From positions 1-32,512 of the forward strand of contig NZ_CALXGI010000026.1 in assembly GCF_944387805.1 (NCBI RefSeq): DNA of 32,512 nucleotides, in the 5' to 3' direction. Under the pieces are notes generated by a model that made no database searches, was not told the DNA's origin, and saw nothing but the letters and a program-made list of their open reading frames with translations. Position 1 is the stretch's first letter. Every line of letters begins with the position of its first letter. This DNA comes from an uncultured Pseudoflavonifractor sp. GTDB lineage: Bacteria > Bacillota > Clostridia > Oscillospirales > Oscillospiraceae. Of the stretch, positions 1 to 6,959 are shown piece after piece. The position numbers and the translations under genes are program-made.

Positions 1-177
1 CCCGGCCTGGACACCAACAAGAAGGGCTGCCTCATCGTGGCGGACGACGGCGTGACCACAACCCGGGAGGGCGTGTTCGCCGGCGGCGACGCGGTGACCG
101 GCGCGGCCACCGTCATCCTGGCCATGGGCGCGGGCAAGAAGGGCGCCGAGCAGATCAACGCATACCTCTCCAAGTAA
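1..177 (+). CDS. C-terminal end of an NAD(P)H/FAD oxidoreductase, glutamate synthase small-subunit type (partial)
   Basis: The window opens inside this gene; 58 codons remain, read from base 1 and ending in TAA at 175-177. The visible segment, with GVFAGGDAVTGAATVILAMGAGKKGA at its core, is the FAD-binding GD motif plus helix that closes glutamate synthase small-subunit-like (GltD-like) NADPH-dependent oxidoreductases and related dihydropyrimidine dehydrogenase subunits. In that family this Asp contacts the FAD ribityl chain. The enzyme would pass electrons from NAD(P)H to a partner subunit or ferredoxin. The N-terminal Fe-S and NADPH domains lie outside the window, so the exact subfamily cannot be fixed. 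A perfect palindrome follows 14 bp after the stop and is probably the transcript end. Confidence 0.75.
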   Translation, partial: PGLDTNKKGCLIVADDGVTTTREGVFAGGDAVTGAATVILAMGAGKKGAEQINAYLSK

Positions 178-191
178 GAGAAAATACATAA

Positions 192-223
192 CAGGGCAGA
201 GCCGCAGCTGCGGCTCTGCCCTG
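192..223 (+). terminator. Perfect 32-bp palindrome, probable terminator
   Basis: Two exact 16-bp arms (192-207 and 208-223) abut with no spacer, so the RNA would fold into a very GC-rich hairpin with a minimal loop. It sits directly after the oxidoreductase stop codon. The following bases (CTGTCTATC) are only moderately T-rich, so it is a weaker-than-usual intrinsic terminator. As DNA it is also a perfect cruciform-capable palindrome. Confidence 0.6.
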
Positions 224-250
224 CTGTCTATCATGGGTGCTTACGTTCTG

Positions 251-278
251 GATAGTAACTATCGGAACAGTACGTACT
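251..278. promoter_or_regulatory. Two adjacent palindromes, candidate operators
   Basis: GATAGTAACTATC (251-263) is a perfect dyad around one central base, and AGTACGTACT (269-278) is a perfect 10-bp palindrome six bases later. The second abuts and shares a base with the -35 element of the flavoprotein promoter. Paired dyads of this size upstream of a redox flavoprotein would suit a dimeric repressor of the HxlR/MarR winged-helix type. The regulator is not in the window and this assignment is an inference. Confidence 0.4.
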
Positions 279-305
279 TGCAAGCAGGAATGGAAATGTT
301 ATAAA
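278..305 (+). promoter_or_regulatory. Sigma-A type promoter of the flavoprotein gene
   Basis: TTGCAA (278-283) and TATAAA (300-305) are separated by 16 bp. A strong ribosome binding site AAGGAGG (334-340) stands 8 bp before the ATG at 349. The -35 overlaps the end of the 269-278 palindrome, so binding there would block polymerase. Confidence 0.5.
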
Positions 306-348
306 GTATAAAAGTATAGAGGAGAATCCCTGCAAGGAGGACGAGAAT

Positions 349-981
349 ATGAAGATTCTAATGGTAAACGGAAGCGCAAACCAGCATGGCTGCACCTACA
401 CCGCCCTCAGCGAGATTGGCGCGGCGGCTCAGGAGCTGGGAGCGGAGTGGGAGATCGTCCAGCTGGGCGGTCAGCCCATGAGGGACTGCATCGGCTGCAA
501 CCAGTGCGGTGGAAAGGGAAAATGTGTCTTTGCCGACGGCGGTGTAAATGAGTTCCTGGAGAAGGCGATGGAGGCTGACGGCTTTGTGTTTGGAACGCCG
601 GTCTACTACGCACACCCCAGCGGCCGCCTTCTGAGTTTTCTGGACCGGGCGTTTTATGCCGCATCAGGCGGCGGAAAGTCCCCCTTTGCGGGCAAACCCG
701 GCGCGGCGATAGCGTCCGCCCGGCGGGCCGGAACCACCGCCTCGCTGGATGTGATAAACAAGTACTTTGGCATTACCTCCATGCCCGTGGTGTCCGGCAC
801 CTACTGGAATATGGTCCACGGCCGTTCGCCGGAGGAGGTGCGCCGGGATCTGGAGGGCCTTCAGACCATGCGCAACATTGGCCGGAACATGGTGTGGATG
901 ATTGAGCAGCTGAAGAAGGCGCCCATGCCGCAGCAGGAGAAGGGTGTGTTCACCAACTTTATCCGCCCTGCCGGACAGTAA
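349..981 (+). CDS. Flavodoxin-fold iron-sulfur flavoprotein / NADPH-dependent FMN reductase family
   Basis: The 210-residue protein starts with the flavodoxin-like strand-loop MKILMVNGSANQHG, whose glycine/serine loop binds FMN phosphate in the FMN_red family (PF03358). A second flavin loop, GTPVYYAHPSG, lies near residue 84. Cysteines 47, 50, 53 and 59 (CIGCNQCGGKGKC) form a CX2CX2CX5C cluster, the compact motif that carries a 4Fe-4S cluster in iron-sulfur flavoproteins (Isf). The protein is probably cytoplasmic and moves electrons between ferredoxin or NAD(P)H and small acceptors such as oxygen, quinones or nitro compounds; the real substrate is unknown. It stands alone between two hairpin terminators and has its own promoter with two possible operator dyads, which suggests induction by a redox or xenobiotic signal. 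Confidence 0.85.
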   Translation: MKILMVNGSANQHGCTYTALSEIGAAAQELGAEWEIVQLGGQPMRDCIGCNQCGGKGKCVFADGGVNEFLEKAMEADGFVFGTPVYYAHPSGRLLSFLDRAFYAASGGGKSPFAGKPGAAIASARRAGTTASLDVINKYFGITSMPVVSGTYWNMVHGRSPEEVRRDLEGLQTMRNIGRNMVWMIEQLKKAPMPQQEKGVFTNFIRPAGQ

Positions 982-1001
982 AAACCGGCCATACAGGGAG
1001 A

Positions 1002-1028
1002 CCGCGCCTGGCTATAGCCCAGGCGCGG
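1002..1028. terminator. Bidirectional terminator between convergent genes
   Basis: CCGCGCCTGG (1002-1011) and CCAGGCGCGG (1019-1028) form a 10-bp GC stem with a 7-base loop. TCTGCTTTTG follows on the plus side. On the minus strand the downstream bases include a run of five T (complement of 981-985). It lies between the flavoprotein stop (981) and the SLH protein stop (1046), so it can end both transcripts. Confidence 0.65.
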
Positions 1029-1045
1029 CCTCTGCTTTTGTATGC

Positions 1046-2365
1046 TTACCAGTTGAACCAGCCGCCGCTGTCTCTGGCGTCCAGAACCTCCAGGGCACCC
1101 AGAATCATCTCGGCCGCTTCAGCCCGGGTGAGCTGGTCGTTGAGCCCCAAGGTGCCGGTGCTGCTGGTTGTGAGCACGCCGCAGCTCTCCAGATTGGCGG
1201 CAGACTGAACCGCCCAGGCGGGGGCCAGTTCATCCACTGCGGCCATAGCCTCAGACACATCGGACACCTGGAGGGCACGGTCCAGCAGGACGGTCGCCTC
1301 AGCCCGGGTGATGGTGTTTTCTGCGTTGAATACAATGCGGCCCGCCTCGTCGGCAGCACCCTGAACCACTCCGGCCTTCAGGGCGGAGGCGGCGTAGCCC
1401 TTGGCCCAAGTGGGGATGGCGTCATCGTCGGCAAAGCCGGTGGTGGTCACGTCCTCCAGGGCGTCCAGCCCGGCGGCTTTCATGGTCATGGTGAGAAACT
1501 CGCTGCGGGAGACAGGCGTGTCAGGGTTAAAGAAGTATTCCCCGCCCATGCACTCGCCTACAAAGATGCCCTCCTCGGCCAGGCGAATGGCCGCCTTGCA
1601 GGCGGGCATGCCGTCCATGTCTGCATAGGTCACCTTGGTGGAGGCCTTCTCAATCTTAATCTTCACCGTTGCCGGGGCGGAGGTGTTGCCAACTGCATCT
1701 ACCGCCACATAGGTGAAGGAGTCCTTGCCGGTCTTGTTCTCATAGGGGGTGTAGACAAACTCGTTGGAGCCGTCCTCCGGCATGGTGACGGAACCTCTCG
1801 CGGGCTTGTCCACCAGCTGGAAGGTGAGAAGATCGCCCTCTGGGTCGGTGGCGGCAAAGCGGGCGGTAATGGCTACATTCTTGTAAGTGCACAGCTCCAG
1901 GTTTTCTGCAATGGGGGCGCTGTTGGCCTCGCTGAGCAGGTGGAGGTTTACCTCCACCGGGCTGCCGGAGACGCCGGAGGAGAACACAGGGGTAAAGGAA
2001 AAGCTAGCGGCGGTAACAGCGGAACCAGTCAGGGGCTGAAAGGACAGGCCGGACACCGCATTCATGGTTACCACATCGCCGGCGTTCAGGGGCTGACCGC
2101 CCAGTGTCAGGATGCCGGCGGCCTGGTCAGGCAATGTGGAGATGACAATGGCGTCCAGGGTACCGCCGCTCTGAACCACAAAATCGTCGGCGGAGAAGGA
2201 AATGGCGCTGCCTACGGGGCCGTTCTTGGAGAAAATGGCCACCGAGGGGGGGTCCGCCTCCTCGCCAAAGCCGAACAGGGCCGCGGCGGGGAGCGCGAAG
2301 GTGAGGAACAGTGCGGTCAGAGAGAGCAGGGGAAGAGAGCGGCGCAGAAATGCACGATGCTTCAC
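1046..2365 (-). CDS. Secreted S-layer homology (SLH) domain protein with cadherin-like Ig domain
   Basis: The 439-residue protein begins with a signal peptide (about 1-29: basic start, hydrophobic LPLLSLTALFLTFALPAAA). Residues about 40-145 are a beta-rich region of unknown fold. Residues about 150-238 (NSAPIAENLELCTYKN..., DPEGDLLTF, GSVTM, FVYTPYENKTGKDSFTYVAVD) match the tandem cadherin-like/Ig domains of bacterial surface proteins. Three SLH modules follow at about 247-300, 310-365 and 380-427, the last two with the conserved TRAEA motif. SLH modules anchor proteins non-covalently to pyruvylated secondary wall polymers. The start is GTG at 2365-2363, with AAGGAGGT eight bases upstream (2381-2374), which decides the start. 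It is monocistronic. It may be a structural envelope protein or adhesin; the ligand is unknown. Confidence 0.85.
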   Translation of the reverse strand: MKHRAFLRRSLPLLSLTALFLTFALPAAALFGFGEEADPPSVAIFSKNGPVGSAISFSADDFVVQSGGTLDAIVISTLPDQAAGILTLGGQPLNAGDVVTMNAVSGLSFQPLTGSAVTAASFSFTPVFSSGVSGSPVEVNLHLLSEANSAPIAENLELCTYKNVAITARFAATDPEGDLLTFQLVDKPARGSVTMPEDGSNEFVYTPYENKTGKDSFTYVAVDAVGNTSAPATVKIKIEKASTKVTYADMDGMPACKAAIRLAEEGIFVGECMGGEYFFNPDTPVSRSEFLTMTMKAAGLDALEDVTTTGFADDDAIPTWAKGYAASALKAGVVQGAADEAGRIVFNAENTITRAEATVLLDRALQVSDVSEAMAAVDELAPAWAVQSAANLESCGVLTTSSTGTLGLNDQLTRAEAAEMILGALEVLDARDSGGWFNW

Positions 2366-2447
2366 GGAAAAAGACCTCCTTGGTAAATGGATGGGGACTG
2401 AATGCAGCCTTATTCTTTACCAATAGAGAGAGATTATGCTAAACAGG

Positions 2448-2515
2448 CGAAAAACTTCATGCGCCCAGGGAGCACCACGAAAGCAGGGGAAAGCCGGGGC
2501 GCATGAAGTTTTCGC
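2448..2515. repeat. Long inverted repeat, arms about 18-19 bp, 30-base loop
   Basis: CGAAAAACTTCATGCGCCC (2448-2466) is matched by the reverse complement of GGGCGCATGAAGTTTTCG (2497-2514), differing only by one extra A in the left arm. The 30-base loop holds two similar blocks, ACGAAAGCAGGGG and GGGGAAAGCCGGGG. It lies upstream of the SLH gene start and downstream of the coaX terminators, and it has no T-run in a position typical of an intrinsic terminator. It could be a regulatory RNA structure, a REP-like element or a non-canonical terminator. Confidence 0.6.
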
Positions 2516-2584
2516 GCATGTGAGCCGTCTCAGCCCGTGCGCTGTGATTTCATGGCCGTGCCGCTTACAGCGGCAAAGGGCCAT

Positions 2585-2641
2585 TTTTGCTATGTTTTTG
2601 CATAGCAAAAGAAGCGGCCCGCCGGATTTCCGGCAGGCCGC
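2585..2641 (-). terminator. Tandem intrinsic terminators after coaX
   Basis: Reading on the minus strand, the first hairpin uses 2641-2630 and 2625-2614 (12-bp stem with one G.U-type mismatch, 4-base loop) and is followed by TTCTTTTGC. The second hairpin immediately follows: TTTTGCTATG (2585-2594) pairs exactly with CATAGCAAAA (2601-2610) around a 6-base loop. Together they make a strong stop for the panT-coaX transcript. Confidence 0.75.
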
Positions 2642-2667
2642 CTGGGCATGGGTTAGGAGATTGAAGC

Positions 2668-3438
2668 TCAGCTCTTCTTGTTTTTCTTGTAGAGGATATT
2701 CAGCCCCTTGAGAAGCAGATTTTTTTCCAGCCTGATGTCCCGCTTGCACAGGGGCACCACAAACTGGGCGATGCCGCCGGTGGCCACCACGGTGGTGGGC
2801 TTGCCCAGCTCCTCCTCGATGCGGTCCAGCATGCCGTCCAGCATGGCGGCGGCGCCGTACATAATGCCGCTGCGCATGCATTCCACAGTGTTCTTGCCGA
2901 TGACCCGGCGGGGCTTGTCCAGCTGGATGCCGGGCAGCTGGGCGGCGTGGCTGGACAGGGCCTCGGCGGAGACCCGGACGCCGGGGATAATGCAGCCGCC
3001 CAGGTAGGAGTTGCCGCAGTCCACCACCTCAATGGTGGTGGCGGTGCCCATGTCCACCAGGGTGAGAGGCGGGGCATACTGCTGGAGGGCGGCCACGGCG
3101 ATGACGATGCGGTCGCTGCCCACCGAACTGGGGTCGTCCATGCGGATATTCAGCCCGGTTTTGATGCCGGGGCCCACCACCATAGGTGTAAGGCCAGTCA
3201 GCTTGACAAGTCCTGTGCGCACAGAGTTGAACACCGGAGGCACCACCGAGGAGATGATGCAGTCCTCCACCTGGGAGAGGGGCACGCCGAAAAAGTCAAG
3301 CAGGTTCTTGATCTCCACGCCGTACTGGTCGGAGGTCTTGATGTGGTCGGTGGCGATGCGGGCCTCAAACCGGATCTGGTCGTGCTCGATGCCGCCGATG
3401 ACGATGTTGCTGTTTCCGATATCAATGGCCAGAAGCAT
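2668..3438 (-). CDS. coaX: Type III pantothenate kinase
   Basis: CoaX phosphorylates pantothenate to 4'-phosphopantothenate, the first committed step of CoA synthesis. The 256-residue protein has the ASKHA-fold signatures of the family: MLLAIDIGNSN at the N-terminus with the metal/phosphate-binding Asp6, GSDR at 107-110 and LVDMGTATT around Asp129. Its length is typical of CoaX. The type III enzyme is generally insensitive to CoA feedback and requires a monovalent cation; this is family knowledge. The ATG at 3438-3436 has GGGAGG about nine bases upstream. It lies 30 bp after the ECF S-component gene on the same strand, so pantothenate uptake and phosphorylation are very probably co-transcribed. 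Tandem terminators close the unit. Confidence 0.95.
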   Translation of the reverse strand: MLLAIDIGNSNIVIGGIEHDQIRFEARIATDHIKTSDQYGVEIKNLLDFFGVPLSQVEDCIISSVVPPVFNSVRTGLVKLTGLTPMVVGPGIKTGLNIRMDDPSSVGSDRIVIAVAALQQYAPPLTLVDMGTATTIEVVDCGNSYLGGCIIPGVRVSAEALSSHAAQLPGIQLDKPRRVIGKNTVECMRSGIMYGAAAMLDGMLDRIEEELGKPTTVVATGGIAQFVVPLCKRDIRLEKNLLLKGLNILYKKNKKS

Positions 3439-3468
3439 GGGCTTCGCCTCCCAAAACAGTTGTGACGC

Positions 3469-4104
3469 TCAGGCCGCCTGGAGCCGGGGCTTGGCGAGCC
3501 GGAGCAGATTTTTCCCAATGACCGCCACCAGGACAGTGGATACAATAGCCTCGGGGATACCGTTGGCCAGAATGGTGGTGAGAATCAGGCCGGAGACCGC
3601 CTCCAGGGCCACCTCCTTGGCCTGGGCGTACTGCTGGGTAAAGAGCAGGAAGATACTGCCCATGACCGTCACCGTGTTGACCATGGAGCCGGTAAAGCCC
3701 ACGATGGACAGGGCGGTCCAGCTGTTCACTCTGGTGCGGGACAGGGCCTTCCACAGCCAACCCGCCGCCACGCCGATGAGGATCCGGCAGCCCACCGCCA
3801 CCCACAGGGCCTTGACCGCACCGGACAGGCCGGTGGTGCTCATGAAGGGGGAAAAGGCGAAGGAGGTGAGGGCTGGGGTAAAGGTGTTGATGATGACGGA
3901 GCAGATGCCGAACACGCCGCCCAGAATGCCGCCCGCCAGGGGCCCGAAGAGAATGGCGCCCAGTATCACGGGGATGTGAACGGTGGTGGCCTTGGTGACC
4001 ACCAGAGGGATCATGCCCAATGGAGTGTTGGCCAGCAGCACGACGATGGCCGCCATCATGGCCACGCCGGCCATCCATTTGGCGTCTTTCCTGCGGTTTT
4101 TCAT
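3469..4104 (-). CDS. ECF transporter substrate-binding (S) component, probably for pantothenate
   Basis: The protein is about 211 residues with some six hydrophobic segments. The central stretch IPLVVTKATTVHIPVILGAI with FGPLAGGILGGVFGICSV is typical of energy-coupling-factor S components (PF12822 class). S components are small membrane proteins that bind a vitamin and dock with the shared EcfA/EcfA'/EcfT energizing module, which is not in this window. Its position directly upstream of coaX and divergent from coaBC makes pantothenate (PanT) the best guess; the substrate is inferred from context only. I chose ATG at 4104-4102 because AGGAGG lies nine bases upstream; a TTG at 4110 is only three bases from the same site and is unlikely. 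Confidence 0.85.
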   Translation of the reverse strand: MKNRRKDAKWMAGVAMMAAIVVLLANTPLGMIPLVVTKATTVHIPVILGAILFGPLAGGILGGVFGICSVIINTFTPALTSFAFSPFMSTTGLSGAVKALWVAVGCRILIGVAAGWLWKALSRTRVNSWTALSIVGFTGSMVNTVTVMGSIFLLFTQQYAQAKEVALEAVSGLILTTILANGIPEAIVSTVLVAVIGKNLLRLAKPRLQAA

Positions 4105-4156
4105 ATTCAATTACCTCCTGCTGTCGCTCCTCTGAAGAGGATGCAACGCAATTTTG

Positions 4157-4177
4157 AAGCGCGCTGCCGGCGCGCTT
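4157..4177 (-). promoter_or_regulatory. GC hairpin at the 5' end of the panT-coaX leader
   Basis: AAGCGCGC (4157-4164) and GCGCGCTT (4170-4177) form an exact 8-bp stem with a 5-base loop. It begins only a few bases downstream of the predicted start point (about 4182). It may stabilise the mRNA 5' end or serve as a protein site on DNA; no ligand-binding RNA class is recognised. Confidence 0.4.
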
Positions 4178-4188
4178 TCCGACCTGTT

Positions 4189-4217
4189 ATTATACCGAAT
4201 GGGAGGCCGGTTTGCAA
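4189..4217 (-). promoter_or_regulatory. Sigma-A type promoter of panT-coaX
   Basis: On the minus strand TTGCAA (4217-4212) and a consensus TATAAT (4194-4189) are separated by 17 bp. This predicts transcription starting near 4182 and a leader of about 78 bases. Confidence 0.65.
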
Positions 4218-4262
4218 GGGAAAAACGGGCGCGGGGACCTGCGGAGAGGGAGAAAAGGGTGC

Positions 4263-4291
4263 TTTACAAGGTGGGATTTCTGTGTCATAAT
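4263..4291 (+). promoter_or_regulatory. Sigma-A type promoter of coaBC
   Basis: TTTACA (4263-4268) and CATAAT (4286-4291) are separated by 17 bp. The predicted start near 4298 falls at the beginning of the 4297-4317 hairpin and leaves a leader of about 47 bases. Confidence 0.65.
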
Positions 4292-4296
4292 GCCAG

Positions 4297-4317
4297 TGGA
4301 GGCCGTACACGCCTCCA
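4297..4317 (+). promoter_or_regulatory. Hairpin at the 5' end of the coaBC leader
   Basis: TGGAGGC (4297-4303) and GCCTCCA (4311-4317) pair exactly around a 7-base loop. It coincides with the predicted transcription start, so it could act as a 5' stabiliser or as an operator overlapping the start site. It mirrors the hairpin at the start of the divergent panT transcript, although the two sequences differ. Confidence 0.4.
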
Positions 4318-4344
4318 TATTTCACGAAAAAATGAGGGTTTATC

Positions 4345-5550
4345 ATGTTGCAGGGAAAGACGGTTCTTCTGGGGGTAACGGGCGGTATTGCCGCCTATAA
4401 GGCGGCGGCGCTGGCCTCGGCGCTGGTGAAGCAGCACTGCTGCGTGGAGGTCATCATGACCGCCCACGCTACCGAGTTCATCACGCCCCTGACCTTTGAG
4501 CAGCTGACGGGGAACCGGACCATGGTGGACACCTTTGACCGGAACTTTGTCCACCAGGTGGAGCATGTGTCCCTGGCCCACCGCACCGACCTGGTGCTGG
4601 TGGCGCCTGCCACGGCCAACGTGTGCGCCAAGCTGGCCCACGGCCTGGCCGACGACATGCTGACCACCACAGTGCTGGCCTGCAAGTGCCCCAAGCTCAT
4701 CGCCCCTGCCATGAACACCAATATGTTTGAAAATCCGGTGACCCAGGACAACCTGGACGTCCTGCGCCGGTACGGCTGGGAGGTTATCCAGCCCGCCAGC
4801 GGCCGTCTGGCCTGCGGGGACACGGGGGCGGGCAAGCTGCCCGAGCCGGAGCAGCTGCTCCAGCACATCCTGCGCCGCCTGGCCCTGCCCCACGACCTGG
4901 AGGGCAAGCGGGTGCTGGTGACGGCGGGCCCCACCCAGGAGGCGCTGGACCCGGTGCGCTACATCACCAACCACTCCACCGGCAAGATGGGCTACGCCAT
5001 TGCCAGAATGGCCATGCTGCGGGGCGCGGAGGTGACGCTCATCTCCGGTCCCACCGCCATTGACCCGCCGCCCTTTGTGGAGGTGGTGCCGGTGGTGTCG
5101 GCCGCCGACATGTTCGACGCGGTGGCACAGCACAGCGCAAATGCCGACTGGATTTTCAAGTCCGCCGCCGTGGCCGACTACACTCCGGCGGAGTACAGCG
5201 GCGACAAGGTGAAGAAGAAGGAGGGGGACATGAGCATCCCCCTCACCCGGACCAAGGATATTTTACAGTATCTGGGCGGCCACCGGCGGCCGAGCCAGTT
5301 CATCTGCGGCTTCTCCATGGAGACCAGGGACATGCTGGAAAACAGCAGGGCCAAGCTGGAGAAAAAGCATGTGGACATGATCTGCGCCAACAACCTGAAG
5401 GTGGCGGGGGCCGGCTTCGGGGGGGATACCAATGTCATCACCCTCATCACCGCCGATGGTGCGGAGGAGCTGCCCCTGATGAGCAAGGAGGCGGCCGCCG
5501 ACCGGATTCTGGATGCAGCCAAAGCCCGCAGCAGCACTGAACAGGGATAA
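4345..5550 (+). CDS. coaBC: Bifunctional phosphopantothenoylcysteine decarboxylase / phosphopantothenate-cysteine ligase
   Basis: This 401-residue enzyme joins cysteine to 4'-phosphopantothenate using CTP (CoaB half) and then decarboxylates the product to 4'-phosphopantetheine using FMN (CoaC half). The N-terminal flavoprotein half shows GVTGGIAAYKA for FMN binding, PAMNTNMFENP near residue 121, and the catalytic cysteine at residue 157 in GRLACGDTGAGKLPEP. The CoaB half starts near residue 185 (RVLVTAGPTQEALDPVRYI, NHSTGKMGYAIA) and contains the SAAVADY motif. Its length is normal for the fused enzyme. The ATG at 4345 has only a modest ribosome binding site (GAGGG). It is monocistronic, divergent from panT-coaX and closed by a perfect terminator, so four CoA-related functions cluster around one regulatory region. 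Confidence 0.96.
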   Translation: MLQGKTVLLGVTGGIAAYKAAALASALVKQHCCVEVIMTAHATEFITPLTFEQLTGNRTMVDTFDRNFVHQVEHVSLAHRTDLVLVAPATANVCAKLAHGLADDMLTTTVLACKCPKLIAPAMNTNMFENPVTQDNLDVLRRYGWEVIQPASGRLACGDTGAGKLPEPEQLLQHILRRLALPHDLEGKRVLVTAGPTQEALDPVRYITNHSTGKMGYAIARMAMLRGAEVTLISGPTAIDPPPFVEVVPVVSAADMFDAVAQHSANADWIFKSAAVADYTPAEYSGDKVKKKEGDMSIPLTRTKDILQYLGGHRRPSQFICGFSMETRDMLENSRAKLEKKHVDMICANNLKVAGAGFGGDTNVITLITADGAEELPLMSKEAAADRILDAAKARSSTEQG

Positions 5551-5574
5551 GCCTTTACAGAGCCTGAAAACAGG

Positions 5575-5612
5575 AAACGGGCTCCATCCACTAATTTGGA
5601 TGGAGCCCGTTT
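5575..5612. terminator. Bidirectional intrinsic terminator between coaBC and rodA
   Basis: A perfect 16-bp stem (5575-5590 with 5597-5612) around a 6-base loop is followed by further T residues on the plus side and starts with an A-run that gives T residues on the minus side. It serves both convergent genes. Its core ACGGGCTCC recurs in the terminator at 19920-19950. Confidence 0.9.
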
Positions 5613-5621
5613 TTCATACAA

Positions 5622-6809
5622 TTATGATTGCAGATTGCTCCGGTCGGACAGCCAGCTGGGCAGGGAGCGCATTTTGATGCTGGAGACCAGCCCCATGGCG
5701 GCGTACATGGTGACGACGGAGGAGCCGCCATAGCTGATGAAGGGGAGGGTCAGGCCCACCACGGGGAAGATATACAGGCACATGCCCACGTTGACCGCTA
5801 CCTGGGCCAGCAGCATGCCGGCGAAGCCCATAGCGATGAGGGCGGACTGGAGACTGCGGGCCCGCTTGGCCACCCAGATGCACCGGAGAATGATAAAGGA
5901 CAGCAGCAGCAGCAGGAGCACGCAGCCCACCAGGCCGAACTCCTCGCCGCAGACAGCGAAAATCTCGTCGGTCTCCCGGGCGGGGAGAGAGGTCTTGTAT
6001 TTGCTCTGGGTCTGAGGGCCCTGGAGGTATCCCATGCCGGTGAGCCCGCCGCTGCCGATGGCCATGATGCTGCGGGTCTGCTGCCAGCCGGTGTCCTGGG
6101 TCTGCTCGTAGAGAGTCTCCTGGTTCCCGGTCAGATGGTCGATGACCACAGTAAAGCGCTGGAAACGGTAGTCGTCGCTGACGTGGGGCCAGATGAGCAC
6201 CACTGCCGCCACACACACCACGATGGCCAGCAGGAACCACCGCTTCTTCACGCCGCCTGCCCAGGCCACCACTACGAAAATGAACAGATAGGTGAGCACC
6301 ATGCCGAAGTCGCCGGAGGAGATGGCGATAAAGCCTGCCATTATCAGTGTATGGCCGGCAATCTGCAAGACAGACGCAGGCCGGGAGATACCCCGCTCCT
6401 GGAGTTTAGTACATTGCCAGGCCAGCAGGAGTACAAAGGAAAGTTTGACAATCTCAGCGGGCTGAAGGTTCACCGGAAAGCCGGGGATATGGATCCAGCT
6501 CTGGTTGCCGTTTACGTTCACGCCCAGAGGAGTGCGGGTAAGAAGCACAAACACAAAGTTAAAGGCCAGAAGGAATTTCCAGGATCGCTCTGTAATGAGC
6601 TCCACGTCCACGGAGGAGATGAAGATGTAGACCAGAATACCCAGCACAACGGCGATGGACTGGACGATAATATTCCGATAGCCGCCGATGTAGCGGGTGG
6701 CGCTGTAAACCAGCACCAGGCCGTAGGCGGAGGCGGCGATGCACAGAGATAGCAGCAGAAGATCTCCCTTTCGGAAGAACTCCCGCAGGGAGTCGGTAAT
6801 CCAGGACAA
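5622..6809 (-). CDS. rodA: SEDS-family peptidoglycan glycosyltransferase, RodA type
   Basis: SEDS proteins polymerise lipid II into glycan strands in the membrane together with a class B PBP. The 395-residue protein has about ten membrane spans and the family signatures LVLVYSATRYIGG, NGNQSWIHIPGFPVNLQPAEIVKLSFVL, a SSGDFGMVL segment holding the conserved Asp region, ATDEIF-like RETDEIFAVCGEEFGLVG and the C-terminal LPFISYGGSS. The lack of neighbouring division genes and the sequence pattern favour RodA (elongation) over FtsW or SpoVE, but the subgroup is inferred. I placed the start at a TTG (6809-6807), because AAGGAGG lies seven bases upstream. An upstream TTG at 6848 lacks a ribosome binding site and would add a poorly conserved tail. 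A predicted promoter 150 bp upstream gives a leader of about 145 bases. Confidence 0.88.
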   Translation of the reverse strand: MSWITDSLREFFRKGDLLLLSLCIAASAYGLVLVYSATRYIGGYRNIIVQSIAVVLGILVYIFISSVDVELITERSWKFLLAFNFVFVLLTRTPLGVNVNGNQSWIHIPGFPVNLQPAEIVKLSFVLLLAWQCTKLQERGISRPASVLQIAGHTLIMAGFIAISSGDFGMVLTYLFIFVVVAWAGGVKKRWFLLAIVVCVAAVVLIWPHVSDDYRFQRFTVVIDHLTGNQETLYEQTQDTGWQQTRSIMAIGSGGLTGMGYLQGPQTQSKYKTSLPARETDEIFAVCGEEFGLVGCVLLLLLLSFIILRCIWVAKRARSLQSALIAMGFAGMLLAQVAVNVGMCLYIFPVVGLTLPFISYGGSSVVTMYAAMGLVSSIKMRSLPSWLSDRSNLQS

Positions 6810-6959
6810 GAAAGAGCCTCCTTTCAGAGGAAATGGGGATAGAGTCAACCTGTTGCAAGGATTTGGAGCGCAGACCGCCCGGCTCCCCGCACCGGAACAA
6901 AGCCGTTTTTCCTGGGAGGTCAGGGTGTTCCCCGGGGACAGCTTTGCTCAGCACGCATT

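Larger units (their letters stand above)
2366..2667. other. 302-bp intergenic region between SLH gene and coaX
   Basis: No credible gene is present. The stretch holds, from right to left, the tandem coaX terminators (2585-2641), a 50-bp spacer, a long imperfect inverted repeat (2448-2515) and the A/T-rich leader of the SLH gene with its ribosome binding site (2374-2381). I could not find a convincing -35/-10 pair for the SLH gene; CATAAT (complement of 2433-2438) is the best -10-like hexamer. Confidence 0.6.

Noticed and set aside
944..2386. Long plus-strand open frame opposite the SLH gene
   Set aside because: Glycine/histidine-rich translation without recognisable domains; the minus-strand frame has a signal peptide, SLH domains and a strong ribosome binding site. 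It is a GC-driven shadow.
4105..4110. TTG start six bases upstream of the panT ATG
   Set aside because: Only three bases from the Shine-Dalgarno sequence, whereas the ATG at 4104 is correctly spaced.
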